Of a stretch of 64,000 bases of DNA, positions 1 through 11,519 are shown one piece after another. This DNA is from Eulemur rufifrons. Taxonomy: Eukaryota > Chordata > Mammalia > Primates > Lemuridae. The DNA is taken from NCBI RefSeq assembly GCF_041146395.1, contig NC_091002.1, positions 4,210,501 through 4,274,500 of the forward strand. The letters are read 5' to 3'. The translations under genes and the position numbers were made by a program. The notes under the pieces are model-generated. The model saw only the letters and a program-made list of their open reading frames with translations, did no database searches and was not told the DNA's origin. Each line of letters starts with the position of its first letter. Position 1 is the first letter of the stretch.

Positions 1-562
1 TTTATTTAACCTCACGTTTAGATGTTTTAGTGTATAAAAATGAAAGTAGATAAATTCTTTTAAAGTTTATATAGGAGAATAACTGTCCAAAAATAGAAAA
101 GAACTTCTAAAAAGAGAAAAAGAAACCAAAGAAAGGGAACTTGCCTGAGAAACCATTACAACTTACCATAAGATTGCTGCCCTCAAACCCAAATGGCACA
201 AAAAAAGAAAAATGACTCAGTGGGGTGACCCTGCTCGGCACACCAATGTGCACACTGATAGACAAAGAGAATGACAATTAATAATGAGAAAGGCAGTTTT
301 TTAAATTAGTGGGGAAAAATGTCAATGGCCCGTTTGGTACTTCCAATGGGAAAAATTTAAGTTGTGCCTGACTTTGGTGAGGGAGCTGGCTGGGGACATA
401 GGGTGGGGTCTCTGGGTCGAGAGGAAGATTAAAGAGTTCAGGATGATTAAAAAAAATAAAATTTTTTAAAAATACAAATATCGTAAGAAAGATTAGGAGA
501 ATATATATAACAATTTAAGCAAGACAAGAAACCAAAGAAAATATAGACACATTTGATATGTG
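1..562. other. AT-rich intronic DNA, no gene
   Basis: Adenine-rich on the + strand with no coding signal. Stretches near 430-540 resemble very old L1-type sequence, but I cannot assign a family. Confidence 0.4.
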
Positions 563-578
563 AAACATAATTGTTTGT
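563..578 (+). repeat. Target-site duplication, left copy
   Basis: AAACATAATTGTTTGT is repeated exactly at 2616-2631. The two copies bracket the L1 insertion and its internal Alu. Confidence 0.9.
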
Positions 579-593
579 CATTTTAACAACATT

Positions 594-783
594 GGTGGGG
601 TGCAGTGGCTCATGCCTGTAATTCCAGCACTCTGGGAGGCCAAGGCAGGAGGATCGCTTGAGCCGAGGAGTCTGATGTTGCAGTGAGCTATGATGAGGCC
701 ACCGTACTCCAGCCTGGGTGACAGAAAGAGACTCTGTCTCAAAAAACAAAAACCCAAAAACAAACAAATAAAACACAAAAAAA
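594..783 (+). mobile_element. Alu-type SINE (short, left-head/right-tail monomer) inside the L1
   Basis: It begins GGTGGGGTGCAGTGGCTC, has the A box and CAGCACTCTGGGAGGCC, then jumps to right-arm sequence (GCAGTGAGCTATGATG, CTCCAGCCTGGGTGACAG) and ends CTCTGTCTC plus an A-rich tail. It is about 150 bp without the tail, roughly half a dimeric Alu. It is either a monomer or an internally deleted dimer. CACTCTGGGAGG in place of CACTTTGGGAGG is common in strepsirrhine Alus. Confidence 0.9.
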
Positions 784-949
784 TTGATTCTTCCAATCCA
801 TGAGCATTGGATGTTCTTCTATTTATTTATGTCATCTACAATTTCTTTAATCAGTGTTTTGTACTAGTTTCCCTTGAAGAGATTTTTATATCCTTGGTTA
901 AATGTACTCCTGGTTTCTTGTTTTTTGTATTTGGTACCTATTACTACAG

Positions 950-2100
950 ATCACTATTACTGCACAAAGCAATCTATAGATTCAATACAACTCTTATAAA
1001 AAAATACCAATGTCATTTTTCACAGAATTAGAAAAAAATCCTAATATTTGTATGGAACAACAACAACAACAAAAAGTGCCCCAAAAGCCAAAGCAATCCT
1101 AAGCAAAAAGAACAAAGCTGGAGACATCAGATTACCTGACTTCAAATTATACTATAAGACTGTAGTAATCAAAACAACATGCTACTGGTATAAACACAGA
1201 CACGTAGACCAATGAAACAGAATAGAGAACCCAGAAATGAAGCCACAGACCTACAGCCAGCTAATCTCCAACAAAGTCAACAAACACATGCACTGAAGAA
1301 AGGACACTATTCAATAAACGGTGCTGGGAACATTGGATGCCACGTGCAAAAGAATGAAACTGGCCCCTCTCCCTCACCACACACAAAGATTAACACAAGA
1401 TAGGTTGATTTTTACTTAAATGTGAGACCCCAAACTATAAAAATGCTAAAAGAAATCCTGGAAAAAACTCTTCTGGACATTGGCCTAGGCAAAGAATTCA
1501 TGACTAAGACCTTGTCATGGATGTAACAAAATAAAAATGTATTTTTTGTTTGTAAATGTAGCAAAATAAAAAATAGACAAATGGGACTTAATTAAACTAA
1601 AAAGCTTCTGGACAGCAAAAGAAATGTCAGAATGAGCAGACAACCTACAGAATGGGAGAAAATATTTGCAAACTGTGCATCCAACAATGAGCTAACACCC
1701 AGAATCCACAAAGAACTCAAACAACTCAATAACAACAACAAAAAACCCCAATAATCCCATTATAATACAAAGTGGGCAAGGACATAAAAGACATTTTTTC
1801 AAAAGAAGACATACAAATGGTCAACAAACATATGAAAAAATGCTCAACATCACTAATCATCAGAGAAATGCAAATTAAAACCACAATGAGATACCATCTT
1901 ACACCAGTCAGAATGGCTACTATTAAAAAGCCAAAACATACCAGATATTGGCAAGAATGCAGAGAAGAGAGAATGCTTATATGCTGTTGGTGGGAACGTA
2001 AATTAGTACAACATCTATGGAAAACGGTATGGGGATTTCTCAAAGAACTAAAAATAGAACTGTCATTTAATTCAGCAATCCCACTACTGGGTAGCTACTG
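950..2100 (+). pseudogene. L1 ORF2 C-terminal remnant
   Basis: Open frames are broken by several stops. The longest (1772-2101) reads through the ORF2 tail, with [11 protein letters not shown] and [13 protein letters not shown]. The reverse transcriptase and endonuclease domains are absent because of 5' truncation. Confidence 0.8.
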
Positions 2101-2227
2101 AAAGGAAAAGAAATCATTATATTAAAAAGACACCTGCACCCATGTGTTTATCGCAGCACAATTCACGATAGCAAAGATATGGAATTAACCTAAGTGACCA
2201 TCAGTGGAGGAACTGATAAAATGTGGG

Positions 2228-2234
2228 ACACACA

Positions 2235-2268
<34 letters not shown>
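2228..2268 (+). repeat. (CA)n microsatellite within the L1 3' region
   Basis: About 20 CA units with one early GACA interruption. It sits where L1 normally carries a short TATATACACA run, so the microsatellite probably grew from the element itself. Confidence 0.9.
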
Positions 2269-2269
<1 letters not shown>

Positions 2270-2615
2270 CCTCCATGGAACACTACTCAGCCATAGAAAA
2301 GAATGAGATCCTGCCTTTTGCAGCAACTGCGTGGAGCTGTGAGCCATTCTCCGAAGTGCGATAACTCAGAAACAGACGTGAAATGCAGCATGTTCGCACT
2401 TCAGGTGGGAGCCACTCAGTGTGTCCCCGTGGACAGAGAGAGTGGAATAATGGGCACTGGAAACTCAGGGTGGGGGGGTGAGAAGGGACTGAATGGGCAC
2501 CACGGACACCTTCAGGAGATGGTGACACTAAGGGCCCAGACTTCACCACTACACGACACATCCATGTGACAAAACTGTACTTGTACCCCTTACATTCACA
2601 CAAATTAAATAAATA

Positions 2616-2631
2616 AAACATAATTGTTTGT
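2616..2631 (+). repeat. Target-site duplication, right copy
   Basis: Exact copy of 563-578, directly after the A-rich L1 tail. Confidence 0.9.
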
Positions 2632-3540
2632 AAGGTAAAAAGCTATAAGTGAAATCAGTGGGTAACATGGATTTATGAGAAGCGCCCTGTGTGAGGAGTA
2701 CAGGGCCAGGACCTGTGATAACCACGATATATTTCTGGAAAGATCCTGTAGGTGGATCACAGAAGGATGTGAGTGGGGAAACTGAGGTGGCGAGGGCCCG
2801 TCACAGAGGAGCACTCGATCCCAAAGCCCATAAATGGTGAAAAGGGGCTTCCCTCCCGGGGGCAGGAGGGTGCACACGGGCGTGAGGGTGGTGGCCGCTT
2901 CCTGCACCCCAGCAATGGTGCCCGGATGAAAGGGAGGGAGAGGGAGCGTTTGGCTCTTCTCAGGGAGCTGCAGGGAGAGGGGAGAGCACGGAGGTGCCCT
3001 GGCACCCCGGTGGCACACACGGTCACCGGGCGTGGAGAGCCAGCCAGCAATGCCCGCCAGCCCGCCAAAGCGGAGACAGGCTCCTGCTGCCCTCCCGCCC
3101 CTGCCCTTGTCTCCAGCGTGGCGAACGCCGCAGCACTGGCCCTCTGTTTCCAGGGATGTTTCTTACGTCCCGCGCTGCCGACAGTGGAGACCAGCCATGT
3201 AAGATGGGAGCAAGCCGAATGCCCCAGGCCAGGGACGCACGGGGGAGCAGGGCCACACTGGGGACTGTCACGGGGAGAGAGGCTCTCATCGACTTGGAGG
3301 GTGCCACGATGTGTTTAGTGAGAAAAGCAGGGTTCCTGGGAGTGGATAACGTGATCTCGCTTAACATGAAACAAAACAAAACGCCAAGGCTGCCACGCAG
3401 ACGCTGTGTCTGCACGCGTGGTCAGGAGCTCAGGGGAAGGGCCCAGCGGTCCCTGCTTGGGTGTTTGGTTGGGTTTGGCTACCTGGGAGTGGGCGGGAAG
3501 ACTGGATTTTAATACATTGTAATAGAGTGCATGGGGCGTG
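2632..3540. other. GC-rich intron, nothing recognised
   Basis: Overlapping open frames on both strands lack motifs, splice sites in context, or codon bias. I see no repeat that I can name. Confidence 0.5.
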
Positions 3541-3830
3541 AGGGAGGGAGGGAAGGGGAGGGGGAGGGGCAGAGGGAAGAAGGGTGGGGGAGGGAGGGGT
3601 GGGGGAGGAAGGGAAGGGGAGGAGGAGGGAAATAGGGAAGAAGAGTAGGGGAGGGAGGGGAGGGGCAGAGGGAAGAAGGGGGAGGGGGAGGGGGAGGGGC
3701 AGAGGGAAGAAGGGTGGGGGAGGGGCACAGGGAAGAAGGGTAGGGGAGGGAGGGGAGGGGCAGAGGGAAGAAGGGTGGGGGAGGGAGGGGAGGGGCAGAG
3801 GGAAGAAGGCTGGGGGAAGGAGGGGAGGCA
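3541..3830 (+). repeat. Polypurine minisatellite (G-rich VNTR)
   Basis: Almost pure purine on the + strand for about 290 bp. The core unit of about 35 bp contains GGGGCAGAGGGAAGAAGGG followed by G-runs broken by single A; five clear copies are seen plus degenerate ones. The proline/serine-rich open frames on the minus strand are a by-product of the CCCT-type complement. Confidence 0.93.
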
Positions 3831-5034
3831 GCCCCCAGTCGTCTCCCACCAGCACACCTGCGACCAGGGTGGGGTGGGGGATTTCAGACTGTTTATAATT
3901 CTGATGTTTATGCTTGACTCAGGTTTTTACAATGCGCAAATATGATTTATATCACCAGAAATAAAGCCACAGAACTATTTTCATTGCACTTTAAAAAAAT
4001 GGCTCTACCATGCATCAGTGCAAAATTGAACCCAATACTGATAAATAGGGACAAAGATATCATCGAAAGAACATAAAATGGGAAAAGAAAGACAAGGCTG
4101 ACACCCGGCAGCACTAGGCAGACCTGCTGTGTGACCCAGCAACTTTTCCGGGGAAGAGCGTGGCACGGCGTGGGGCCACCCTGTGAGCAGGACAGGAGGC
4201 CACAGCAGGTGCACCAGGCACAGGCAGGAGCCTTCCGTGGGCAACCGGTGGTTCTGAGGAGGCGGCAGATGTCAAGGCCCGAACAGGAAATCAGCACCTG
4301 CTTCAAATACACGGAACAGAGAATGGGCCACGGGCCATGGGGCAGTGAAGCTGCCCAGCGATTGGAACTGTGGCGTCCGCAGCCCCCTCCAGAGCAGACG
4401 GAAAAGGGAGATGGTGGCCTCCCTACAGCTCGGGGCCAGGGCCACCCAGCAGGAAGCAGAAGCAGGATGGACACGGAGGGGACACAGAGAGGGACATGGC
4501 CTGGCTGCCTCCTTCCTCCAGCCAGCGCCTCCGTCAGCTCAGCCCGGCAGGAGGTCGCTGGCCAGTGGGGACCAGCCTCCCGGGGGCCAGCAGAGCAGAG
4601 GGAAGAAATGGGGCAGGGGGCCAGGAGAATGACCGCATGGCCAGGCGTGTATCTTGTCCACAAGACATTGTCGAGTCCATTCTCATCTACACTCGGGGAG
4701 GACTTCTAGGTCACCGCCGGGGGACTCTTACCACTCCCATTTTCCAGGTGGGAAAGCAAAGCTCCAATGGGGCTGGGATGAACCCTCAGGAAGAAAGGGC
4801 CCTGTGGGGTGAGGCAGGCTGCGTAGGGCCAGAGGGAGGGCCGGCATTGTGGGAGGCGGTGTCCTGGGGGCTGGGTGGGCCAGCGAGCCCCGCATAGGCT
4901 CGGGCTCCTGTCTCGGGAGGGGCTCGGGCCGGTCCCCCTGTCCCAGCCTCCCAAACCACAGACTCCCCCGCGGCCGCTGTTGCTGCTTCAGGGACCGAGA
5001 AATTACATCTCTCAGATGCTCCTTTCTTTTTTTT
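3831..5034. other. Intronic DNA, no gene
   Basis: An AT-rich patch (3890-4090) is followed by GC-rich sequence with purine-rich tracts. A weak, short MIR-like trace lies near 4730-4765 (CCATTTTCCAGGTGGGAAA). Nothing else was assigned. Confidence 0.4.
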
Positions 5035-5240
5035 TTTTTAATTGCCATGACTAGAATAATCCCAGTGTATCTTCTCTTTCACCCTTGACGGCGAATTTAA
5101 TTTAATAGACTGTAACTGTGCCGCCTCTGATCTTTAAATGCCATGTTTATTTGCCTTATTAGTGTGGACTCGATGCTTGAGGAAAGTGTGGTGATGTCTG
5201 AACGGGTTTCGGCCGGCTCTGACTGTGCTGGCGGCATTGC
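5035..5240. promoter_or_regulatory. Candidate conserved non-coding island
   Basis: Unique sequence of mixed composition with retained CpGs and AT-rich motifs: GACGGCGAATTTAATTTAATAG (5089-5110), ATCTTTAAATGCC and TTTATTTGCCTTATTAG. It does not resemble the surrounding GC-rich decay or any transposon known to me. Function is inferred from texture only. Confidence 0.35.
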
Positions 5241-5654
5241 CGTGTCCCCAGTCCCAGACTGAAATGGGTGTGGACACAAACGCCTGCCCTTCCCCTGGGG
5301 TCGAGCGCAGGTGGGGTGGAGGCTCCCTCTGCTGCGTGTCTGGCGTCCTGTCCCTGCCGGGGCTGAGACAGGATGGGTGCCCTGCTGTCCCCAGCTCTCA
5401 GCAGCTCTCGACTGTGTGGTGTCCTCCAGGCTGACCTGCCCTGGGAGGGCACCCTGCCCTGGTAGGGGTACACCTTGCTCACCAGGTAGGCCAGACCAGC
5501 TGAGGTTCAAATCCGCAGTGCACCTGTGTCCTGGTGATACCAGCCAGTCCCAGGGCCCAGCAGGCAGCCACAGGGTTCGCCCGCTCCCGGCTGTGGATGC
5601 TGCAGCCAGGTGGGGGATGTGCCCTGTTCAGCGACATGCCCAGGAGATGCAACC

Positions 5655-5790
5655 TGGGTGTGGAGTCCCCCCAGGGCCTTTGCACTTGCTGCTCTCCTTC
5701 CCAGGTACACACATGGACTGACGCCCTGCTGCATTGCATCTCTGCTCCATGTCACCTCACGGCATCTTGGACCCCTCTGGATGGAGTAGC
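5655..5790 (+). mobile_element. L2 LINE 3' fragment
   Basis: CAGGGCCTTTGCACTTGCTG (5671-5690) is a hallmark of the L2 3' end, followed by a diverged CCTTCCCAGG...CATGTCACCTCA stretch. Confidence 0.65.
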
Positions 5791-5973
5791 ACCCCCAGAA
5801 CTCTCCACCCCTGCTTGTTTGTTCACAGTACGCAGCACACCCCAACTTCATGCATCCCTACTATCATCTGACTGCCCCTGGGACTGGGAGCAATGGTATC
5901 TGGTCACCCGTCAGGGATGGGCCAGGGCAGAACTACGTCCCCTGTCCTCCCTGTGGTGGAGCAGAGATGGCCA

Positions 5974-5995
5974 GACATTGTCCCCAGACAATGTC
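5974..5995. repeat. Short perfect hairpin
   Basis: GACATTGTC, a 4-nt spacer CCCA, then GACAATGTC. The 9-bp stem is exact. Probably chance or a transposon scrap. Confidence 0.7.
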
Positions 5996-6275
5996 TTTCT
6001 AGTGAGCAATGTCTGCTCTTGCGAGATCCCAGGGTAGAAGGGGACGAATGAGGGAGAGAATGGCTCGCATAGAAAATCAGGGGCACACGGAGAAAGGTAG
6101 GTGGACCAAGAGGGACAAGGACAGAGCCGCATCTGTGGAGGACACTTAGAGTCACGGAGAAATGGCACCCACAGAGCTATGGGCGCAGAGATACGGGACA
6201 GGATGAGAGGTGCATAAAGAGGGCCAGCGATCTCTGCTCGTGCGGGTGGGGGGGCTGACGAGGGGTGCAGAGTGG

Positions 6276-6354
6276 GGGTAGACGGGGCAGACAGAGAGCG
6301 GGGAAGACGGGGGAAGACAGAGGGGCAGACAGAGGGAGGGGGCAGACAGTGAGA
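6276..6354 (+). repeat. Imperfect purine-rich GGGGCAGACAGAG repeat
   Basis: GGCAGACAG recurs about every 25-30 bp among G/A runs. Short and degenerate. Confidence 0.55.
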
Positions 6355-6536
6355 GGCACTCCGGGTGCGTGGTTCTGCAGAGCCGGCCTGGCGTGCCCTG
6401 TGGAGGCCCGGCGGTGCCTCTAGGGTCTGGGGACAGGTGGGAGCAGGCTGAGGCCAGTGCAGCCTGTTTCTTCCTGTCGCTGAGAATTCAGCCCCTCGCG
6501 CCGCTCCCCCCGCCCTGCCGGGAAGTCCAGCCCAGC

Positions 6537-6604
6537 AGCTGTCTGCCACCCTCCCGGACGCTCAGATGTCAGCTGTCTGCCGCGCTCCCCGACGCTCAGA
6601 TGTG
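6537..6604 (+). repeat. 34-bp tandem duplication
   Basis: Units 6537-6570 and 6571-6604 both start AGCTGTCTGCC and end GACGCTCAGATGT. They differ at only four or five positions. Confidence 0.9.
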
Positions 6605-9329
6605 GAAACTTCAGACGAGCTTTGGCCTGGCCTGTTTCCAGTTAAGACTCTACCCTCAGGAGAGAAAACCTCTTAAGGGGCGGAAAGCAGAGAGCTGACA
6701 TTAGCCTGGCCCGAACCCACCCTTTCTTCCGCAGTGGGTGCTTGAGAGGTGTCACCCACTGCTGGAGACACGTGGTGCCCTTCTGAGGGGACAGCGGTGT
6801 GGGCACCTAGATTCGTTCTGTGCCCCCTGGGAAGGATACCACAAGCAGCACATCGGTGTTTTTTAAATAGAAAAGTTGAGTCACATTTTGGAGTCAACCC
6901 AGTAACAGGTCCTGAGATCCAGGAGGCCTGGGAATGGCATGGCCAGGCATCCCAGGTGAGACACTCTGCAGGCAGTATGGGAATTGGGAGAGCATCTTAG
7001 TAGCTCACTTGGTCACTCAGTCACGCAGCAAACATGTCCTGTGCTCCTGGAGGGCAGAGCCCCTCCAAGGCAGCTCTGTGCCCTCATCTCAAGGTCATTA
7101 CCATGGCCACCTGCATCACCTACTTTACAGGTTTCTCTTCAAAGACACTGGGACACAATGTGGAGGTGACCTCGGGGGCGTTGCCTTGGCTGGTCAGTTG
7201 TCATCAGCTCAGCGTTTGTTTTGCATTCCATAACTTTTTGCCACTAAAACTTCCAGCCAACTCTCCCCAATTTCATGACTCAAAGCATTTCTCTGACCCT
7301 TCCCGAGATGGGGGTTATTTGTGTTAATTGTGTCTTATTTCCTAATGAATTTTTATATTTTGTATGAAAATAATCTTCTTAGTGTTTTAAAATAGAATTT
7401 CCTTTCGGAGCACTCAGATCTCATCCTCTCATGTCTTGTACATTTTTTTTTGCTCTTCTTTAGAAACACTCCATGCATCATTTGGGCGGCTTTTAGCAGA
7501 AATGGAATAGAGTCAACAGTTACTTGGGAAATCAATTTAGAGTGTCAGATTCTATAATCTGGGAATTGGCATATGAAAGTGTTATCGTTTTGTTCCAAGA
7601 CACCCTCAGAATAAATGAGGACCCTTGTTTTTAAAATACTGAGTTTGTAAGAGTTTCTTGTATCTATATATATATTTTTTAAAAAGCTGTGTAGGGGCTC
7701 AAAGCATCTCCCTGAGGCCCCCTGGTCCTGGGGCTCAACCCTGGGAAATGATGCAGGGGAAGCAGGCCGGGAGGTGTCAAACGGACGAAATGTTCACGGA
7801 GGGCGCTGTTGCTGGTCTTGGCGATGCACAGAAAACGGTGCGTTTCCAGGTGCGCATCAGGTAGCGGGCACTTGATGGTTGCAGAAAGGATTTTAAAAAG
7901 TTCAGCCTAAGGGGTGACCCGTCAGTAATGCCACGCACACTCGATGGGATATTACACAGCCGGCGGGAAATGAGAGCACAAATCTGCGTGCCTGTCGTCA
8001 CTGCTCTGCTGTAAAATACGCTCGCTTCGGACAAGGCCGGCGGGAACGGGGAGAGGTGGGCGCGGTGATGGCGCAGGCGGAAGCGGCTTCTCTTCTTGCT
8101 GCTGCTGCAGCCGCTTTCTGCTGTCCTCAGTCCACAATTTTCAATGATTCCAAGAAGAATCAGGATGTGTCAGCATATGGAGAAGGAAGTTATTGCATGT
8201 GGATTGCCGAAGCTCAGGTTCTAGGTTCTAGGTCACAAGGGCAGATTAACCCCGAGGCTTTGCTCCCAAGCCGTGTCCCTGGTCTCTGACTCGGCGGCTC
8301 ATGTCCCCTCCTCCGCTCTGTCCAGGCCTGCCCGGCCCTTCCGCTCCACTCCTGCTGGGAATTCCTGGCCTCTGTCCACACGAGGCGGCTGCTGGGTGGG
8401 GAAGCTCTTTAGGTCTGCGTTGTTGTGGGGTCTGGGGAGGGGGGCATCCAGCTAATTCTACTTGTCTTGTTAGTTGTCTTATTCTATTTGGGGGCTTCCT
8501 GTTTAAAATGGTACTCTGGGCTTTAGGGTGGCCTGCCATCCTCCCAGATAGGTTGGCTCCCGGGGACAATGTGTGGGTTAGTGTGATCCACACCAGGCAG
8601 CAGGAGAAAGAAGTCACTGGCCTGGCGCATTCGTAGGAGGTGCTCGTGTGTCCTGCCCGAGCAAACCCAATGTGACGGTGCAGCCCCTGCACACACCTGT
8701 CACCCAAGGCCTGCCAGAGACTCGCTTCTGCCTGGCCGTAAATTCAGCTCGGACCCTCCAGCCACACCAAATGCAATTTCCCCCAATTAACCCAGAGGTC
8801 ACGGGCTATGTCCTGGCTCGACCGAGGTTTGCTTCTCGTTGAGCCACAACATGGCATCAAGTGCAGGTGGCCTCTCCCCTGCAGCCCCCGTCCCTGCACC
8901 TGCTGTGGCCGCTGGCCCTGGCTTGCAGGCTCTGCCCTCTCCCAGCTGGCTGGCATGGGGCTGGAGGGTGGCCCCAACACCCGCCTTGGTTCTTGGAAGT
9001 GTGCCCAGCGGAGGGCTTGCGAGAACAGCTTCGGAAGCAAGATCCTGCTGGAGGCTGACGAGGCCCCACGTGCCAAGGGGAGCTCTGCCCATGCCACATG
9101 CCAGGGGAGTGACCAGGACACTTCCAGGGGTGTGGGCCTCATTCAGCCTGGATGGTTATAAACAAACTCTGACTCTGCCAACTGGGACAAGAGCCACCCC
9201 AAAGGTCCCACCTTGAGTCATTTTCAAACCTGCAGAAATAAAACCAGCCAGCACTGTGGTGCCCTTCGCTCCCGCAGAGCGGGGGCCGCACAGCAGGTGC
9301 ACATTTGTGGAACCTGGGTCAGGTAGAGT
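6605..9329. other. Intronic DNA, no gene
   Basis: GC-rich with an AT-rich island (7225-7680) and a short GCTGCTGCTGCAGCC run near 8097-8112. A fragment around 7940-8010 faintly recalls an L1 3' UTR but is too degraded to call. No exon features were seen. Confidence 0.4.
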
Positions 9330-9425
9330 CCACCTCGTCTCTTCTGACCCGGGACAAGTGACTTCACCTGGTGTGCCTCGGTCTCCTGTTTGTACAGGAA
9401 AAGCCATCAGTTGGGATGGGACTAA
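9330..9425 (+). mobile_element. MIR SINE fragment
   Basis: CGGGACAAGTGACTTCACCT, then GTGCCTCGGTCTCCTG, in the order of the MIR core: the respective match is to GGGCAAGTYACTT then TGCCTCAGTTTCCTC. Confidence 0.55.
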
Positions 9426-10261
9426 GTGACCCTGCAGGCGTCTGGACGAGACCCAGGGGAAGCTGTGCCTGTTCTCTGTGGCTGCAGAAATTCCTGCCCA
9501 CCCGCTCTGCACGCCGGGTCCAGCGTGAAGCCTGCACGTAGGTGCTCGGGGGCGGTTTGTTGGAAGCCGCTCTGGCGCTGACGGCGTTCGCTTCCCCCAG
9601 GGGTTTCTAGTGAGAGAGTCATGGACAAGGATCGAATCCTCATTATGGTGTAAACAGGCTGCAGGGGCCGGGAGCGAGGTAGGCACTGCTTTTGCGTGTG
9701 TCTGAGCCCAGGCCCCGGGCCAAGTCCCTCCCTAAGGCGTTGGTGAAGGCTGCAGGCAGGGGCGCCAGGGGCCCTGGATCAGGCCCAGCTGGAAAGACCT
9801 GCTGGGGGGCATCACAGCCCCCAACAACAGTGGACACGGAACATCGCGAAGCCACGGTGGGGGCTGAACCCACACGTGGAAGGGCCATCAGGAGAAGAGG
9901 CTCTTGGGATGGACGCAGGGAGTGGGCACGGGCTCCAGGGGGGGCTGTGGGGATGCTGCCCCTGGGAGTTGCGGCACCCTCTCGGCCCCCAGGGGACGCT
10001 GCCGGGGTGGAGTCAGGGGCTGAGATGGAGCTAAGGAGAAGCCCTGAGCAGCGGATAACTCACAGGTGCCAATAATGCAGCTCCTGTGTTGGGACAAGCT
10101 GAGGTCACTGTCCAGTTGCTGGCAGGTTGGAGAGCCTCGGAGTTGCCCAGGATGTGCCAGGCGGGTGCTGTGCCGTGCCGACTCCTCTGGGGATGTGGGT
10201 TGGGGGCCTGGGCCATGCAGAGAAGGTGGCCTGGAGCCTCTTCCTGGGGTCAACACTGAGT

Positions 10262-10345
10262 TTTCAATGTTCCTTGTGCCTCAGTATCCTCATCTGTGAA
10301 ATGGGAAGGCATACTCCTGGCGGGGGGCTGTGATGTCTTGGTGAG
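10262..10345 (+). mobile_element. MIR SINE fragment
   Basis: TGTGCCTCAGTATCCTCATC followed by TGTGAAATGGGAAGG: a close match to the MIR core. Confidence 0.75.
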
Positions 10346-10913
10346 GTGACCTCCACACCATCCTGTGCAGGTGACCAGAGCACAGTGAGTGTCACCTGCA
10401 TTAAATCCTCCCCCGAGGCCTTTCGCACCGGAGGGCGTCTGCCCTCTGTCAGGTATGTGTTCGGATCCTGCCACCATTGCTGCCCCATGTCTGGGTGACT
10501 TGCCTGGCACTGTCTCCCCTGCCCCCAACGCCGTGCGCCCCTCCAGGCGGGACTGTGTTTCCTTCCGCGCTGTTTGCCCCTCACTGGCCCCACTCCCCAT
10601 TTCCCACTCGGAATCTCAGGCCACGTCCCGGAATTTTCCTGAATGACTTCACTTCCCTGCAGGCGCCCTGTGTCACCTTAATTCCCTTTTCCTCTCGGAT
10701 CCTGGACGGTTTATTAGGATGTCTGGGCAGCGGATCAAACATCCTCTGAGCAGGTTCTGTGAGCTGTCAGGTCCTGAGTGCCAGCGCGGTCCACGGACTG
10801 TCGAGTCGGCGTCAGTCCTTGCTCATTGCACGTCCCAGAGCTGCCCGGCCAGCCTGGAACACGGCCAAGGCTTGGAATGAATTCTGCTGGGAAAACACAT
10901 CTTCAACACGTCC
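10346..10913. other. Intronic DNA, no gene
   Basis: C-rich tract with L2-like texture (10400-10740) but no diagnostic motif. Confidence 0.35.
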
Positions 10914-11065
10914 CCACTGAGGCCAGGGTTCCAGTCCCTTTGGGCAAGTCCCTTTCCTGCCAGGCCTCAGTCTCCCCATACGTGGAGTGTAGGTGTCAGT
11001 ACCTACCCGCCAGCGTGGTTATGGGTCCACTCAAGGGGCTTTGTAAGGGGTCACATGCAGAGCAG
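10914..11065 (+). mobile_element. MIR SINE
   Basis: GGGCAAGTCCCTTTCCTGCC, then CCTCAGTCTCCCCATACGTG, then GTACCTACC, in MIR order. Confidence 0.75.
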
Positions 11066-11194
11066 GTGCCAGGGCTCAGAATCGTAATTGTTAGGGAACA
11101 TAAGGCTCATCGCACACAGCTGTACCTTCAAGCAGAGAGTAGCCCGCACCTCAAGCAGTGTGATGTCCGGGCACAGTGTCAGCCTCCCTCAGGT

Positions 11195-11385
11195 GGCACC
11201 ATAACCCGAGATGGTGCCACCTGCCCACGACTTCGTGCCTGCCTCGTGCTTGTCCTGCACACACCTTTCGAATCCTCAGGACAGGCACACGAGGGCTGCA
11301 TCATGAACCCTTTTTACAGATAAAGAAACTGAGTCTCAAAGAGGTGTAATCCTGGCCCAAGGCCAGTGCTTGAAGGTGGGCTTGC
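11195..11385 (-). mobile_element. MIR SINE
   Basis: Read on + as the MIR complement: TTTTTACAGATAAAGAAACT then GAGTCTCAAAGAGGTGTAAT and GGCCCAAGGCCA. Confidence 0.8.
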
Positions 11386-11519
11386 TGGGAGGGAGCAAGG
11401 GCCTCCCAGGTGGTGCCCGCGCCACACCTGCGTGTGGTCTCTGCGGCGGCAGGGGGAGTCGGTGGGAGAGCAGGGGCTGCCTGCCCTGAGCCGGGCGGGC
11501 CCTGCACACAGGTCCCTTC

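Larger units (their letters stand above)
579..2615 (+). mobile_element. L1 retrotransposon, 5'-truncated and 5'-inverted, with nested Alu
   Basis: From about 950 the + strand follows the end of L1 ORF2 and a primate-type 3' UTR, with the motif TGTTGGTGGGAA near 1985, GCAATCCCACTACTGGG near 2076 and CACTTGTACCCC-like sequence near 2578, then a short A-rich tail. The segment 784-945, plus 579-593 on the far side of the Alu, is L1 ORF2 sequence from just upstream in the opposite orientation. That is the signature of twin priming. Perfect 16-bp target duplications at 563-578 and 2616-2631 show that the whole block came from one insertion, later invaded by an Alu. Confidence 0.88.

Noticed and set aside
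3315..3857. Proline/serine-rich frames of 141-180 codons on the minus strand
   Set aside because: Complement of the polypurine VNTR; no codon structure.
3947..4663. 238-codon minus strand frame
   Set aside because: No domain, no splice context, overlapping frames on the other strand of similar quality.
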